64,000 nt of DNA from Plazaster borealis (lineage: Eukaryota; Echinodermata; Asteroidea; Forcipulatida; Labidiasteridae), in NCBI GenBank assembly GCA_021014325.1, contig CM037460.1, forward strand, positions 21,482,044-21,546,043. The letters run 5' to 3'. The translations under genes were made by a program, and so were the position numbers. Position 1 is the stretch's first letter. Every line of letters begins with the position of its first letter. The notes beneath the pieces are model-generated. The model was not told where the DNA came from and made no database searches. It saw only the letters and a program-made list of their open reading frames with translations. Below, piece after piece: positions 21,401-36,400 of this stretch.

Positions 21401-24400
21401 TCAGATAGACCTTATGCATTGACGTCATCCAGCCGCCATCTTAGAGGTAAAACGATGACGAAACAATCGAAACGTACAGATTTGTATGCGCGGCGCACAT
21501 GATTGGCCAATGAACAACCTCCTTTTGACCTCCAGGCGAGGGCGCCCTACTGAAATGACATCATGTGCATAAGGTCCATTGGCTTTTTACCTTGTTTGGG
21601 GTGAACTTGCCAAAAGAAAAAAAAAAAAAAAAAACATTAACAAAAAATGCTACTTTTCTCTAAATAAACACAGAGTAAAACATACTATCGTGGCGATCTA
21701 TGAACCGTAATGTTAGTATTTATCTTTTATCTAATACATTTATTTTTTCTTTATGACAGTGAGCGTTGTGGTTGGATTCCTAGTCAGATGGAGGTGCCAC
21801 CGTCAATCCGTACCGACTACCGCTGGATTCAGGGGTTGTCCGTCACAGAAATGGAGATCATGCACGGTGCCTACCGTAAAGACAATTTCAACTGTGAGTG
21901 TAACATTGTAAATGTTGCTTTTTTGTTTACAACTAAAGATCTGTAAGATTGTTGTATAATATATTGAAGAAAGTCATGCTGCTTAGAACAAGCAATTTTG
22001 TCAGCATTAACCATTGCTGTTCAAATAGTAAGTATTACCAGTAAGCGCCTACTTTGCCAATATTGCCTTTGCTGTACCATCCTCATCTTATTTTAAGAGA
22101 GCAATCAGTTAACCAATATCAGCTTTGTTTGCATTACCATTGCTGTACCTTATCTGGATTCAGAGAGAGTGATTATTCCAATAATAGTTTTGCTAGCTTT
22201 GCTACTTCCCAGATAGCAAATACATGTTGGGCCGACATTGGTTATTAAATGTTGGCCCAGTGTTGGCAACCCACGTACATAACATACCAATAACAGCAGA
22301 TTTGCTAGCATTGCTATTGCTGTACCTTATCTTGATTCAAAGACAGTAAACATAGCAGCAGCTTTGTTTGCATTACCATTTCTTGGGCTATCTGTGATTC
22401 AAAGACCAGTAACAGTAACTTAGTCAGCATCGATTGTACCTTTCTTTGCTTCAAAGAGAAGCATATACTGAGCAGCTTTGTCAACAATACCAACAATGTT
22501 GGTTCAAAGGTAGTTATAGGCATACCAGTACCCATTTTGCCAACCATTGCTGTACCTTATCTCGGTTCAAAGAGAGTGTTGCTTTAGTGTTCAATGCAAA
22601 CTACTTAACTAAATCTCCAGATATAGAACTAGAGTATGTCATTTTCAATCCTGGACCAGGGCAAAGTGTCAACGTTGAGAATAAACCTCAGCTATTTGCA
22701 CAAGCTATCTCTTCCAGAAGAGAAAGTTACACTGTGTGCCTTTGCGATGATATTAACTAATAACCCAACCATTCCCATACTATTCCAACAACATCAGGCT
22801 GGGGTCAGGCTGGCTCAGTGGTTTCTTTCCCTGCCTTTCACCTCTGTGGACCCCCGGTTCGAATCCCACCTCAGACCGGAGCCTGGTATGTGTTTGGGTT
22901 TTTCAGTCCCTACCTGATTGCATGGGTTTTCCCCATCAGGGTTTTCCTCCCACATTTCTTCTTGTGTCCTATTCATCCTGTATTGACGCAAATTGTGCTG
23001 TTGGATGTGTCATAATCAAATAAATAAGTAAATGAAATCTTGTCTTGGATTGATTTCCAGCGCTTTTTATGATACGAGATTCCGGTTTTCTACAAGAGGT
23101 TCCTAAAGAGCATCACAAGGATTTTGTGGACGTTAATCCCATTGCTCCTGCTAAGCTGCAGATGTTGAAGCAGATGCTGAAGGAACGATTCAGGGTAAAA
23201 TCTCTTCAACTTATGGATATCTGGCTTATTGTAGATCCAGTTAAGATTTTAATGTTGTTTCTCCCCCACATTGTCATTCTCTATCCCCCTCCCATCATCT
23301 CCCCTCCACTACCCCCCCCCCAAAAAAAAAGGGGGAAAGGAAAAACTAAAAACAAATCCGAGTTTGACCATGTGGTTTCACACTCCCAATAGTTTGCAGC
23401 TAAACTGCGCCAGCTAAGTAACACTGCTAGTGTGTTTGTTAACATGACAAGAGAAGCTTGGGTTAGAAACATTTAGAGATTGAAGTGGAACATTCTTGCA
23501 AACACATGCGGACCAGTGAGAATCTTGCAGTCTACTCATAAAAGTCTGGTACACTAGTCCAGCCAGTGTCTGAAAAAACCCAAGTAAAGTTTTTAATAAT
23601 ATTTTGTTAATTGTTTTTTATTTTTTATTTTTTATGGAAGTCGCCCATCACAAGGCACAAGAGGCCACTCGAGGTATGGGCTACACAAAAAGGATAGACA
23701 AAGAAAGCGTGGAGAATTAAGTTAAAAGAAACCCATTAAACTTGAACTGTGGGACAAATTATCGCCAGCAGGGAAACAATATATACATATTTTTTAAATC
23801 ATTTTGCACAACTGAAGAAACTTTTCAATTTGACCGATATATTTTAATTTAAATTGCTCAGAAAGACCAAGTGAATTTCTACAACTGTGAGTTTGAGGGA
23901 GTCAATGACCAGGGAAAGGTGGAATTCAAAGAGTTGGCGAAGACCTTAGGAAAGATGGTGTATGAATTCTTCCAGAGGAGGATCACAGAGCAGTATCCTC
24001 TTGAAGATGGTATTCTGGACCCTTACCAACAAGCCAAAGAAGCTCATGAGGTTGGTCATCTTTTTTGATAATGATCCATATAGGCTCTGCCCCTTCAGGT
24101 ATTGCCCATTCACCTTGACCCAGGTGCGCACCCAACAGTCTGATGAAAGTCTGTCTTGTTGAAATCCCTTTAGGGAAATGTCAACAAGCTGTTATTGTTA
24201 GGTAGCTGCATTGGCAGTTTGTGGGTGGGCATGGGTTGAACTTAGGGGTTGATGAGAGGGACATGTACTCTGGGGGGCGGCACTTATTAGGTCTTCTGAA
24301 GAGGTCTTCTGATTTAGTCCTATTGCCTTTTCCAAACCTCGGCTCAGGCTCCAGCTTCAGGCTCCATTTGTTGTTGAAGTGCCATGCAAAATGCACACAG

Positions 24401-27400
24401 CCCTAAAATTATTGATGGAACCCAAGCCTAGGTTTGGAAAAGGCCCCAGTGGCAAGTTTCAAACTGCTAAAAAAGACTCCAAGGTTAATCTTGTATGAAC
24501 AAACATGGGTCTTCTGAAGCTACTGATTCAGTCTCAAAAAGATTGGAGAAGAAACATTTTAAAATGGCAGGCTGTTGCTACTTTGGGCAGGTCAAAACTT
24601 GCTGCTTCTTTGAGCAAGAATTTTCCTGAAATTAAGTCATTGCTGTTCAAATTGGCGGCTGTTGCAGCAGTGTGTTGCTTTGGGATTTTCAATTCATGTC
24701 AAAATGGGGAACAAGCTGTAGCCGCATCCGATATTTGGACACGATTTAAGTCTTTGAACTTCAAGAGGTGCTCAAAGGTCAAATAAAGTTTTGCGATTCA
24801 CTCAGTTTCCTAGAGATAGTACTTATGAAAACGGGGAAAGTAAGTTAAAAGTCTCCAACCTCCCGTTAAAATGGTGTAAAATGGCACTGTGTTTGATACC
24901 CTTCAAGTGTAGTTTTTGTCAAAATCCAAAATGTGCGATTATGTCACATTTCAAATATATGGTCTGTACATTTTTCTACAAAGAATTTTCTGTTCATTCC
25001 TGATTTTCGATGGTATTCAATCAAAATAGCCTTAAATTTGAACTTTTGACTGGCGCAAAAATTCCTATTTGGAATGTACAGACCTATTTATTTATGCTGT
25101 CTGATGACGTCTAGTTTAAAATTCGTTCTGAAAGATAATGAAAACTAAATGACATTTTACGCTATTTTAACTTGAGGTTAGAGACTTAAATTGTTTTCCC
25201 CTACTTTCATGAGGATTCTATCTATTGGAAAATGTGTGCATCGCAAAGTTCAACTTAACTTTGCAGACCCTTTTTAAGGTCAGGCAATAGCAGGCATGTA
25301 GAAAAATAAAACAACACATCCTGTGAAATATTTGTCTTTTATACTTGTTTATTACTTCATATTCTTGTAATTCAGTTCTCCCTTTTATTTCTTCAGTCCT
25401 TCATGAAGAATCGTAGTGCCTCAGTCTTGGGTAGGACCAACATTTTGGAACAGGTACGGCTCTCTTTTTAATACCATATCGATACCTTTTTGTAGAGGTT
25501 CTATATGACCTCTCATTCTGCAGTGACTTTAAGTTACTAGCTTCTGTACGTATTTTGATAAACCATTTAATTTGTGCATAAAGAAAGGACTTGATTTATG
25601 AAATAATTGAATCGGGGATGAAGAATATTGTTTGCCGTTAATTCTTTACACCGATAAACACAAGGATGAAATGGAAACTTTATTTAAACAGTATTTTTAT
25701 TTGTGAATCTCATACAGATAAAAGAGCACATAATTGGGATCGGTGTTGATGTTCCGTTGCTACTCTTAGGAGGTCCTGGGACTGGAAAATCCTCAATTAT
25801 GGCCAGGGTAGCTGATGTGACTGTAGCAAAGGCACTTACCAAAGAAATACCAGGGTAAACTGGTTTTGTTTATTCCTCTCACTAAATACCCTACCATCAA
25901 CCTTGCATAGGGGCCATTCAGAATAGTCAATGTTAAAAATTGTTGATTTGGCTTCGTAATATAATCTATACAGTGAAGAACATAGTAATGCCTCAAATGA
26001 AGCAGATATTTTAGGTTAAAGGTATCCAACATCAGTAGTTGTCAATGGCTTTACCTGGCTTAAACAAACAACTTTGTAGTTTAATCAGGAATGAAATTAA
26101 CGATCTTGGCCTGCTGGATATATTTTCTTCTTCTTTTTCGTTTGTTAATATATATATATATAATTTGTGTAAACAAAAACTGAATTTTGATTTTCAGTGA
26201 TTTCTTTTGACCCACCAAGCCACAATTTTGAGAGAAAAAAAAATCAACTATTCTGAATGGCCCCTAAATGTAGCTATTCTCTAGCCCCTTTCACACTAGT
26301 CTATTCCCCGGGGGCAACCACAGGGAAAAATGGCCAGCCCTTTACACTTAGATCGCTTTACCCCTGATATACCCCGGCAATTGGACATACTCCAGGGAAT
26401 AGCAACCCCTGCTCCCGAGTAGGGGTAAGCGGTAAATCCCTGGGTTTGTTTAATCCCCGGGGAATAACTGCTAATGGGACGAAAGCGGGTTTTGCTTCAC
26501 CCTGTTTACGTGGCGGACAGCAAAAAGAACCCCTGTGGAATACAGACCAGGGAATACACGTGTGGGGATAGTGTGATAGTGCGCTGGGGAAACTGGGGGG
26601 TTAAAAAACCTTCCGGGGCCTTGGGCTGTATTCCACGGGGATAACACTTAGGCTCTGGCTATTAGTTAGAGGAGAACTCAATGAAAACAAGGTGTAAAGG
26701 GGGAAAGTACAATTTCAAGGAGAAAAGTGGATTTTCATAGTATTGTCTTACACCATGCAAAGCTTCAAGTCTTATCACTGCTCCAATTTAGCTTTCATTA
26801 AAATATTTATCAATGCCTTTTCTCATGACAGGGGTGGGGAGCAAGGATGGCATGTCTTTTACCATTTTGTCGGTGCCGTACCAGGTTCACCAAATCTTGA
26901 GACAACTCTGAAACGCCTCTTAAGGGAGCTTGGAGAAGTCAATGTAAGTTTAATTCTGAGGAGGATTGGATTCGGTGGTTGCGTTTTAGTGAAAACAGTG
27001 ACAAACGGTTTGTATTTTGCCATGGATTTTGAGCATGTTCAGGTGCTCATTCAATTTCATATTAAATTCGTCTTTCAAGTCTGACTTCCTGAATGGGCAG
27101 TAGGTTTTCTAATGCAGATTGTCAATCATAGATTGTTGCCAGACTATTTTAGACTTCTTGCCTCCATTTGATGATATGCATTTATATGTCAGCAAAGACG
27201 TGACATCAGGATTGTGATGAAGGTTTTGACTATTCATTATTTGTTGAGCAATTCAACGGTTTTGAAAAATAACAAACTGACTGAGCGGGTTTTGAACCTG
27301 CAACCTCCGGATTAATGTGCTTTTTTTGGTAGAGCGTCGGCACGCTAATCCAAAGGTTGCAGGTTCAAATCCAGCTCTCATCAATTTTAATTTGTTCAAC

Positions 27401-30400
27401 CCCAAATTAACTAAAATATATACTCATGGCTACATTTATACAACTCAGTGTTGTCTGAATTTTGTTTGTGTGTGACATTATATTGAGGGGGTTAGTTCCC
27501 TGAATTTGGGTTAGGGGTGTTTAGAATTAAACTTTTGTCATGCATCTTCTCATTGTTTTACAAAAATAAGTCTAGGGTCATCATTTGGTGTCAGCGAAAG
27601 CTAATTTTTAGGCAAAATTATCAAGAAAAGATACCTGTTTCTTTTATTGTAATAAAAGTTACCCTTTTGTTGTAATAAAAGTTACCTGTGAAAGTTTCAG
27701 TTGAATGCAGTGTCCACTTGTTGAGAAAACAGCAAAAATTGTCATGTTATTTTCATCAGAGATTAACAAGCATTGTGCTCATTTAAAGCAGGTACCAACC
27801 GCATCTCAGGCCGTATTTATTTCAGCATTCAAATGGACTTGCACAGTAAGTACTTAACATGATTTACTGCGGAATCAATTTCTTTGATTGTCAGGATACA
27901 ACAATGCCTAATGATCTAGAGTCCGCATGTCAAGAAACTTATGCAGTGCTGTCCAACCCCAACACCAAGCCTGTGATCATTATCATAGATGCCCTCAATC
28001 AGGTAATGTTTTTGTCTCTGTTGCTACAAAAATGTCACAGATTTATGTTTTTGAAATGTGCCGTCATTGGATGGTTTTTGATGTTAACAAATATCCCACT
28101 GGAAGGGTATCAAATACAATGGCATTAAGTTTAACATGAGGTTTTTTTCCACTTTCATAAGGTACATTTGTAGTTAATTAAATACTAAAAGTGATTATTG
28201 TACAAGCAATGTTGCATGTTACATGTATTTTGTGCATTGTCCATTGCATATGCAAAAGTTTTTGCGAGTTTTTCTTTTTGAATCAGCATCCTCTGTCAAA
28301 ATTCTCAGAGAAAAAAAACCACAACCCCTCTTTTGGTAAAAAATGGGCCATGCAATTTTAATGTCAATGAATGCATGATGCGCATGCTTCGTTTTCTCCC
28401 CTAAGTTTGATGAATGCAAGGAGGCTACTGTACTGAATTGGTTACCCAGCAAGCTTGGTCCTCAGATTCGCTGCATCTTTTCCATGATTGATGAAACGCC
28501 GCAACATCAGACGCTGCGTTCACGACCCAACAAGCCCAAGGAGGTGTACGTCACTCCGCTGGACATGTCATCCAGGGAGGTTCGTTTATTGATTCTATTT
28601 TATTTATCTAGTTTATTCATTCACAAAGATATTGACAACATAGGGAGATTGCTTACATAGGGCTAATTAGCTCTAATTAAAGTTGGCTCTTTAATTCCAG
28701 AGGTCGCAGATTCAAGTCTTGCTGAACAAAGAAAAATTGACCAGAATGGGATTTGAACCAACGACCTCCGGATTAACGTGCCGACGCTCTACCAACTGAG
28801 CGAATGTTGGCAGACTCCATATTTTGTCAATATCTTTGTTCGGGGTGCCAGTCAGAAATCATACAACTGTTACGATGCAAGCTGGGAAGCAGCAGCCAGG
28901 GGGTCGCCTTAAGGTGATGTGACTGATTTAACCAGTCAGTTTCCCTTGTGGTTTATATTACTTAATATCAATTGTTGAAACGAAGGGTGTTGTTATTTCT
29001 ATTGTTTATGATCAGGCAATCGTTCAAGAGACTCTGGGAAATTATCAGAAGCGTCTTGACACAGAGCAGATGGCCAGTCTACTCAGTAAAGAATCCTCCC
29101 AGAATCCTTTGTGGTTATCAGTGGCGTGCGAGGAGCTGAGGGTGTATGGTATATTTGAATCACTCTCTGATAAGATCAACAGCTTAGCCGACGGCTTACT
29201 CAAGTAAGTCCCTGATTAGATAAATATATACCGCATACAAAGATTCTTGTCATTTGATTGGTGGAACACGTTAAAGGATGATTTGGACTCTTTGCTGTGT
29301 TGTTTCCAGAATAATTGTTCCCGCCCGTTTGTCAAAACGAGGCAAGGTTATATGTCACAGCGGACAAGGTTGGTGTTAATACGCGGAGTCGTCAACATTA
29401 TTTAGAAGGGTTTTTATTATTTTCAGAGTAGGGGCTGGACAATTTTCAGTGTCTGTTTTGTGTTTATTGTGGAAAAAATTTCAAAAGACAAGGATATGTG
29501 AGGTATATAAAACAAATTTTGAATGCCTTCAGTTATGCATTGTCAAGGAATATAATCACTTGGTGAAATCTGGCTTTTCCATTCCACTCGGATTCCCTTC
29601 ATGAAATGGAATAGTCCAGCTTTCACCTCAAGATTATATTCTGCGACAATGCACTCATATGCATCAAATATTTGTACATTATTGCCTCGTAAATTTGACC
29701 CTTTATATATGTTATGGGAATGAGACTTTGAGAATTGTTGCCAGGTAAATTTCCAGGGTTTATGTAATTCAAGACCAATTGCAAAGTAGGATTTGAAACA
29801 TTGAAGATACAATCAAGTGATGTTTGCAGAGACACCATGTAATAAATCTCTTATGAAGTGTGGTGGTTCTGAGAAGAACAAGTCGCCATTTTGATTAGTT
29901 TGCTCTGATCATCTTTAATTGATTGCTGGTACCTTACATCTCAGAAGTCTGTATGTTGATTTTGTTGAAATATCAACCCAGTCTTTCATACTCAATTGGG
30001 AAAAAAAACATTTCTGGTCCAGTGTAAGTTGTAAGATTTACAAACTGCAGTATATGTGGGGACTTTCTTGAAATTCGGTCCCAGCTTTCCTTTCATTTCC
30101 CCCCATTTTTGTCTCAGTCTGCTGGAGCAAGTCTTGACACGCTTTGAGGAGGAGAACGGCGGGCAGTTGCTGGTTGCCTCTCTATGTCTTCTGGAATGTT
30201 CCTGTCGTGGACTCCTTGAGACAGAACTCTTGAACATCTTGGGTGATGAGGATAACCTCATGCCCGGGAAAAACAACTCAGGAAAAATGGAAAAGGGACA
30301 GGAAGGTATTAATTACTGAAATAAGACTTTAAAAATAAGTGATTTTGTTTTTTGACTGTGTATTTGCAAGGTTGATCGAATCGTCCCCATTTATACTGCA

Positions 30401-33400
30401 TTGGTATAAGTGACCTTAATGACTTTTGTAGAAAGTTCAAGGAAAGCTTAAGTTGAAACCAAAGTTTTGGAACTTGTGGATGCCTTGACTGCAGTCATTG
30501 TTTGCAATTTCTATCAAAAAAGCAGTAATTAAATGGCATAAAAAATTCTTGTTACAATAAATATTTTAATGTCCCTGTAAATTCACATTTTTGTATCCTT
30601 CATGGGAAGGATAGTCATAGCTGACTTGGGTCATCCACCAGAGTGACACCATGAGCTACTTGAACAACACTGGGAGACCCAGGGATGACCCAGGCTATAC
30701 TCAAACAAACCCTATGACACCAGAGCTGGCAAAGGATAGCAAAGTAATATTTTCATTTTAATGAGGAGAAATGGTAAAAATTAGAAGTCACTTTTTCCTG
30801 CAGAAAACAGAGAGAAGACGTCGGAAGACATTAGCCCTCTCTCAGCTCACAAATGGGCTCGCATCTTTCGTGCCTTGAAGCCGTTTTTACGTCCGTTTGG
30901 CGACAGTGGAGAGGGGAGGCTGGATTTCTATCATCGTGCACTCAGCAAGGCTGTTAGGGCAAAGTAAGTAATACTCGACCAGGCTTTCAGGGCAATGTAA
31001 CAAGGCAGTCAGGGTTAACATAGAGTAAGAAGCATCTTTCGGGGCATGTTATCCTACATCAGTGTAGGGCAACAAAAACTTGAATTAATTGTTCTGCATC
31101 TCATGATGCGAGAATAGACTGATCCATTAAGCTGCATTTCTGTGGTTGAATTTATTTTCAGGTATTTCGTCAATGGTCAACAGAACAACTCTGAGATCAG
31201 CTCAGATGGGATCTACAATTGGTGGCATACCAAACTGGCCAACCATTTTGAAGGGGTGACAAATCTGGAGCGGAAGGCAGAGGTAGGTGTCTTCATTACA
31301 TAGATGAAAATATTACTTGTTGTGAACATTTGAATCTGATTTAGGATGTGGGACTTTAATTAGGGGGAGATTGACTTGATGGCATTCAAAGCTTCAAGTA
31401 CGCAGAGTTGAGAAGAAATTTCAGACTTTTATCTGAATTCAGACTTTTTTATGTATGTCTATTGAAGAAAGTAGCTGTTATTTTCATATAGCTGCATGTA
31501 TAAAGAAATCCTGCTGTTTGATGTACTTCTCTTGCACTGTGGATACTCTACCCAAAAGGGTAGGGCCTTTTCCGTCAGCCAAAAAAACAAAAAACAAAAA
31601 GTTTTTTTTTCTATTAGTACTGCCTGTCAAGATAATATGACAGTATGCTTGAATTTGAGAAATGATCTTACCCGCTATGTTTTAAATGAATATGCACGAA
31701 ACCCGATAATGCAGCGACCAGATCCAAACGTGAGATTTGTGGTATTACAATTTTCTTTGAGTAAAATTAGAAGATTGATATGGATCAAAAGTGCGAAGGG
31801 TGTCTATTTCTCTGTTTCAGGCACACAGAGGCTTGATTTTTCACCCCTCAAAAGGCCAAAAGCTCAGTTTTTGGGGGCTTCGCCCCCTGGACCCCCATCA
31901 GAGCTTAACCCTTGGACCCCCACCATCGATGTTACAGGAAAATTTCCCAGTAAATTTAGAAGAGTGAAATGGACCAGAAGTGCTTAAAAAGTGTGTCTTT
32001 TTCTCTGTTTTAGGCACACAAAGGCTTGATTTTTCACCCCTCAAAAGGCCAAAAGCTCTAAGCTTCCGGGGGCTTCGCCCCCTGGACCCCCATCGGGGCT
32101 TGACCCCTGGACCCCACCATCGATGTTACAGAAAAATTTCAAGTAAATTTAGAAGATTGATATGGATCTGAATTGCTTAAAAAGTGCGTCTATTTCTCTG
32201 TTTTTGGTTAATTATATTGAAAATTGCACTTTGCACATATCGTTGGCTCACCATGGAGGAAGGATCCTCCTCAACAACACTTTTTTGTCCCCGAATAAAT
32301 ATTAATTGTAGCCTGCATTTTGATTTTATAACTCAGGATGGCTGATTCAATGACTTCCAACTCGAAAAATGATGTTTAGATAATGATCTTGCTAAAACAA
32401 AATTGGTTAAAGTGGTCAGATATTGCATGCGTTTGCACCACAGAGCATCTAGAATCCTAACTGTTTCGGAGCATTTACGCGCTATGCGCTCTCAGGCTCC
32501 ACAAATTGCATTCACCATTTATTTGCTGCTTGGTTTGTTTTCACGCCCCCCCCTGTTTGGAAAATCCTGGATCCGCCCCTGTTCACCAGCCTCGCAAAAA
32601 TGTCCATCTTGTGCATTCTTGCTGCGTTGCAAACCACCAACGAACTTAATCAATCGGGGTCATCTGTCAGGCGCTGTGAGACAACCAACAAGAAGTCAAC
32701 TTTTTCCCAAGATACATTGCGAAAATAGCCGTTCATCTTGGCAAACTGTAGAGGGCAAACTGTATGTGAATTGCCGGTATTTATGTGTTTTTTTATATGT
32801 ATAGTCTATGTGTAAAAACACCTGCTGAATAATAAGAAATAAATAATCATTTATGAGCTGTCTTGTAAAATTTCAGGAATACCCACATCACTTGATTAAG
32901 ACCAAAGACAAGAAGCGTTTGATAGAATTCTTGAAGGACTGGAATGTATTTCATCATTATTATGTTGAAGAGTTCAGCGGAGAGTTATTGGCTCTTTGGA
33001 GACAGGTGTGTTTGCTCATTCATATCATTGAAGAATTCAGTGGAGTGTCATGGCCGAGCAGTCTAGCTTAACTGGACAAGCTATTGTTTGAATTAGGCAT
33101 GATATTCTTTGTACTTTAATCTGATTTCCGGTTTTGTTTTTGCCCTAGGAACATCAAATGATTAAATAGCATTTAAGAAAAATTATCAAAATCTTTACCA
33201 AATGTACTCATTTTTGTTTCTTCAAAATTTGTTTTAATGGCCTGATGTTCGACCATGGCAGTGTCTTTCTCAAATACTGAATGAACTTGCACATATATAC
33301 ATGCAATAAGATTTTCCTACTCTTTTTAACTTCATGTACGTTTAATTAGGCCCTACATCTTTTTTCAGCAAAACTTTTTTTCAAACTGATATAGGACGTT

Positions 33401-36400
33401 TATAAACATTTGAAAACAACTTTGGATTGTCATGTTTTGATTTGGGTCGGTTGACTAGTTGACATACAGTTGTGCCCCCAGTCATTTCATTGTGCACATG
33501 CATTCACCTAGTACTGTGCTATGCTTTCTTATATTCAAAATCTCCCTTTTTCCGAGGGTTATTAATGAGTAATCCCTGATTCCAGACCTTTGTCCTAATT
33601 TTGTTGTAAAAATGAGTAATACAAGAGATTGATAGGCTGCCACCATTGTTTAGCAAAGTATTCGGCATATGGTTTTAATGAATTTAATGTGGAAAATGAT
33701 TGAAAGGTTAAAATGATTCTTGGCTTGTCTAGCTTGTGTTGTGAAACTTTGTATCTATTCGATCCACAGGCATCCGACTCCCAGAAAACAATGGAAGAGT
33801 GTTACCTTAAGGCTCTTGAGGTCATGAAAGATGACCCAACAACTAACTTGGAAGACCTTGGTCTGTTGTATGAGAAAGTTGCTCGAGTGTTGTAAGTCAA
33901 ACGGTTGGGGGAGCAGGGGTGGGCGGGCTAGGGTTACAGAGTATGAGGGGAGAGGATGTATAGGGGATGAAGGAAATTCTATTCAGTTGAAGTTTTTAAT
34001 AATAATACAAATAATAGTGTACATTTATAATGCGCCATGTAACTCGTGCTGCCGAATTATCATATCTGGTGGAGATTGTTAAGAATAATTTATGAGACGA
34101 AGCAGCAATCATAATAAATTACCTAGAAAGGGGTACAAGGTGAGGTTGATGTGCGTAGTGCTACCATACCATGTCAGAAACACAGGGACAATCTATCTCC
34201 TCTTTACAATGTACTGCTTTTACGTCCATTACACAGCACACAGGGAGCTACAGCTTGATGTCCCATCCAAAGGACATATCAATAATGGTTATGTCTTTCT
34301 TAAGGACACAAGTGTCAAGACCAGTACTCGAACCCACACTCTGCTGATCAGAAACACAAAAGCTTGAGTCCAGTGCGCTTCACCGCTCAGCCACGATCAT
34401 ACACACCACTTTTAACTCATATTTGCCTGACTGGTCACAGTAGATAAACACTGTTCGTTCCTAAGCCCATGGCATGCGGTGCTTATTGCTTTCCAAATAA
34501 ATAAATACATGTATGTATAAAGTTTAGGGTGCAGTATAGTTCAAATAAGTAGTTAAGGTAGCGCTACCTTAACTACTCAAATACATGTATTTCCATCCAA
34601 TATCAATTAAAATCCCAGTGTTATGAACACTCCAAAGATTTCATCCTTGCATCAGCAGAGACAATGTTTTCCCTGCCCCTTTAGTCGAGAAACCCCTCGA
34701 CCTCAATTCTCTCATTACCCTGATTGAAGTGAAAAAGAAGAAAAACCAAAGAACTATCAATGGTAAACTGTTTGGAAGTAACTATATATGGTAAACGTAT
34801 AGGTACGACCATGAATAATAATTTTTTGGGGGGAGGAGTGTTGGCTCTGAGAAGAGGTGAGGTGGTGCATATAGCTGCCAGACCATTCTAGAAACAGCCT
34901 GTTTCACAAAACTTTACGGAACTGCGTAAGTCGACTTGTGCAATGTGTTTGTGGTGTACAACTTACGCAATAAATGTTGCGCAAGTGGACTTACGCAGTT
35001 GCGTAAAGTTTCATGAAATCAGCAGCTGGGCAATTAGCCTCTTCTCTTTATGATAAATGTACAAGGTTCTTTTAAGTGCATTCACAGCACACATCGACCT
35101 ATGGCTTTTTTTCCCATCCAGCTGTTTCTGGAATGGTCTGGCAGCAAGAGCTGCCGTGGTCTCGACATTTTGAACAGTATACTCTGCTCATCTTCAGGAG
35201 AATGGTGGACTGCTGGTGATGCTTAGGCATAAGTAGGGCACCATGCAAAGCTTCAAACATCACTTAAAAGAACTTTCTGTTGCAAACTACTTAATTACCA
35301 ATGTTTTCTTTTCGTGTTAACAATAACAGTAGGCAGGACAATCAGCTGAAAGGTTGCTTTTCACTGCTGCAGAAGCTTTTCGCTGTTGAAGAAGAGCTTG
35401 GTAATCGTCCGGAACGCATGATGGCAATACATGACTTAGCTGCTAGTTTGTCTGCTTCGGTAAGCTAACCCACTTCAATGTAGTTTTTATATCAATTGTA
35501 GTCTTTAGCAATGATACAGCAGTTTGTCAGCTCGGAACTTTAAGGTCCTTTTATTTGCAATTTCATATATGTGCCCCACCACATTCTGTCAAAATTGCAC
35601 CATATAATCTTGCTATTATAAAAGATACTGTAGGAAACAGTACAAATGGTGTAAGTATAATCTGATAGTGTCACCCAGTGTTTGAATCCAAATTCCCTTT
35701 TTTCACCTGTTAAAAATGATTCAATTGACAAAAACAAATTTGAAACTAAAAGACCACTGGAGTCATTTGAAAATCATATGTGAAAGGCAGGTCCAGAACA
35801 TCACAGTGTATTGCAGAAACCCTGGAAGAAAACTTGTAGCTTTATACTCAAAGCAACTCCTTTGGGATTCTGGTATTGACCCCTTGCATGCACACTCACA
35901 GATGGAGACTGTGCTATGCTCAACATTTTGGGAATCACAAATTATTTGTGTTATATACAAATTGAAATTGTATTTATAACAAACCGCCTTATTTTTAATT
36001 TCTGTATTTTGTATAAATAGAATTTTAAAAGATTTGATTCCATAGAAAAATATAGTTTTGAGTTCTCTCAGTTCTCAGTTGGAGTTGTTTTCAAGTTGTT
36101 TTTTGATACTTGTGAGAATTGCACAGTCGAGCTGAGTTTGATAAACTTGGCATGGTTTATGGTGGCGTTTAGTTTAGGTCACTTGGCTAGCTCCTGATAA
36201 ATATCTTAGGCCTGGAATTACAGAGAAGCCATGGAGGCCACGGTCCCTGTTGCCCCTGGTCTTGGCCTTGATGCCCCTTTAAAAGTTTCCCATATATAGA
36301 CTTTAAGATTTTTCACTGGAAGTACTCTTTGCCAAATGGAAATGGCCTGATATCTGACATGTTTTACCAACAGAAAAGTCAACTTCATACTTATATTGTG

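Noticed and set aside
28733..28807. tRNA gene
   Set aside because: A and B boxes are present but the acceptor stem does not pair and copies recur nearby in inverted pairs; a SINE head fits better. The same holds for 22801 and 51767.
31496..31987. 163-residue open frame
   Set aside because: It runs across the 193-bp tandem repeat and an intron; no domain, and it is repeated out of phase in the next unit.
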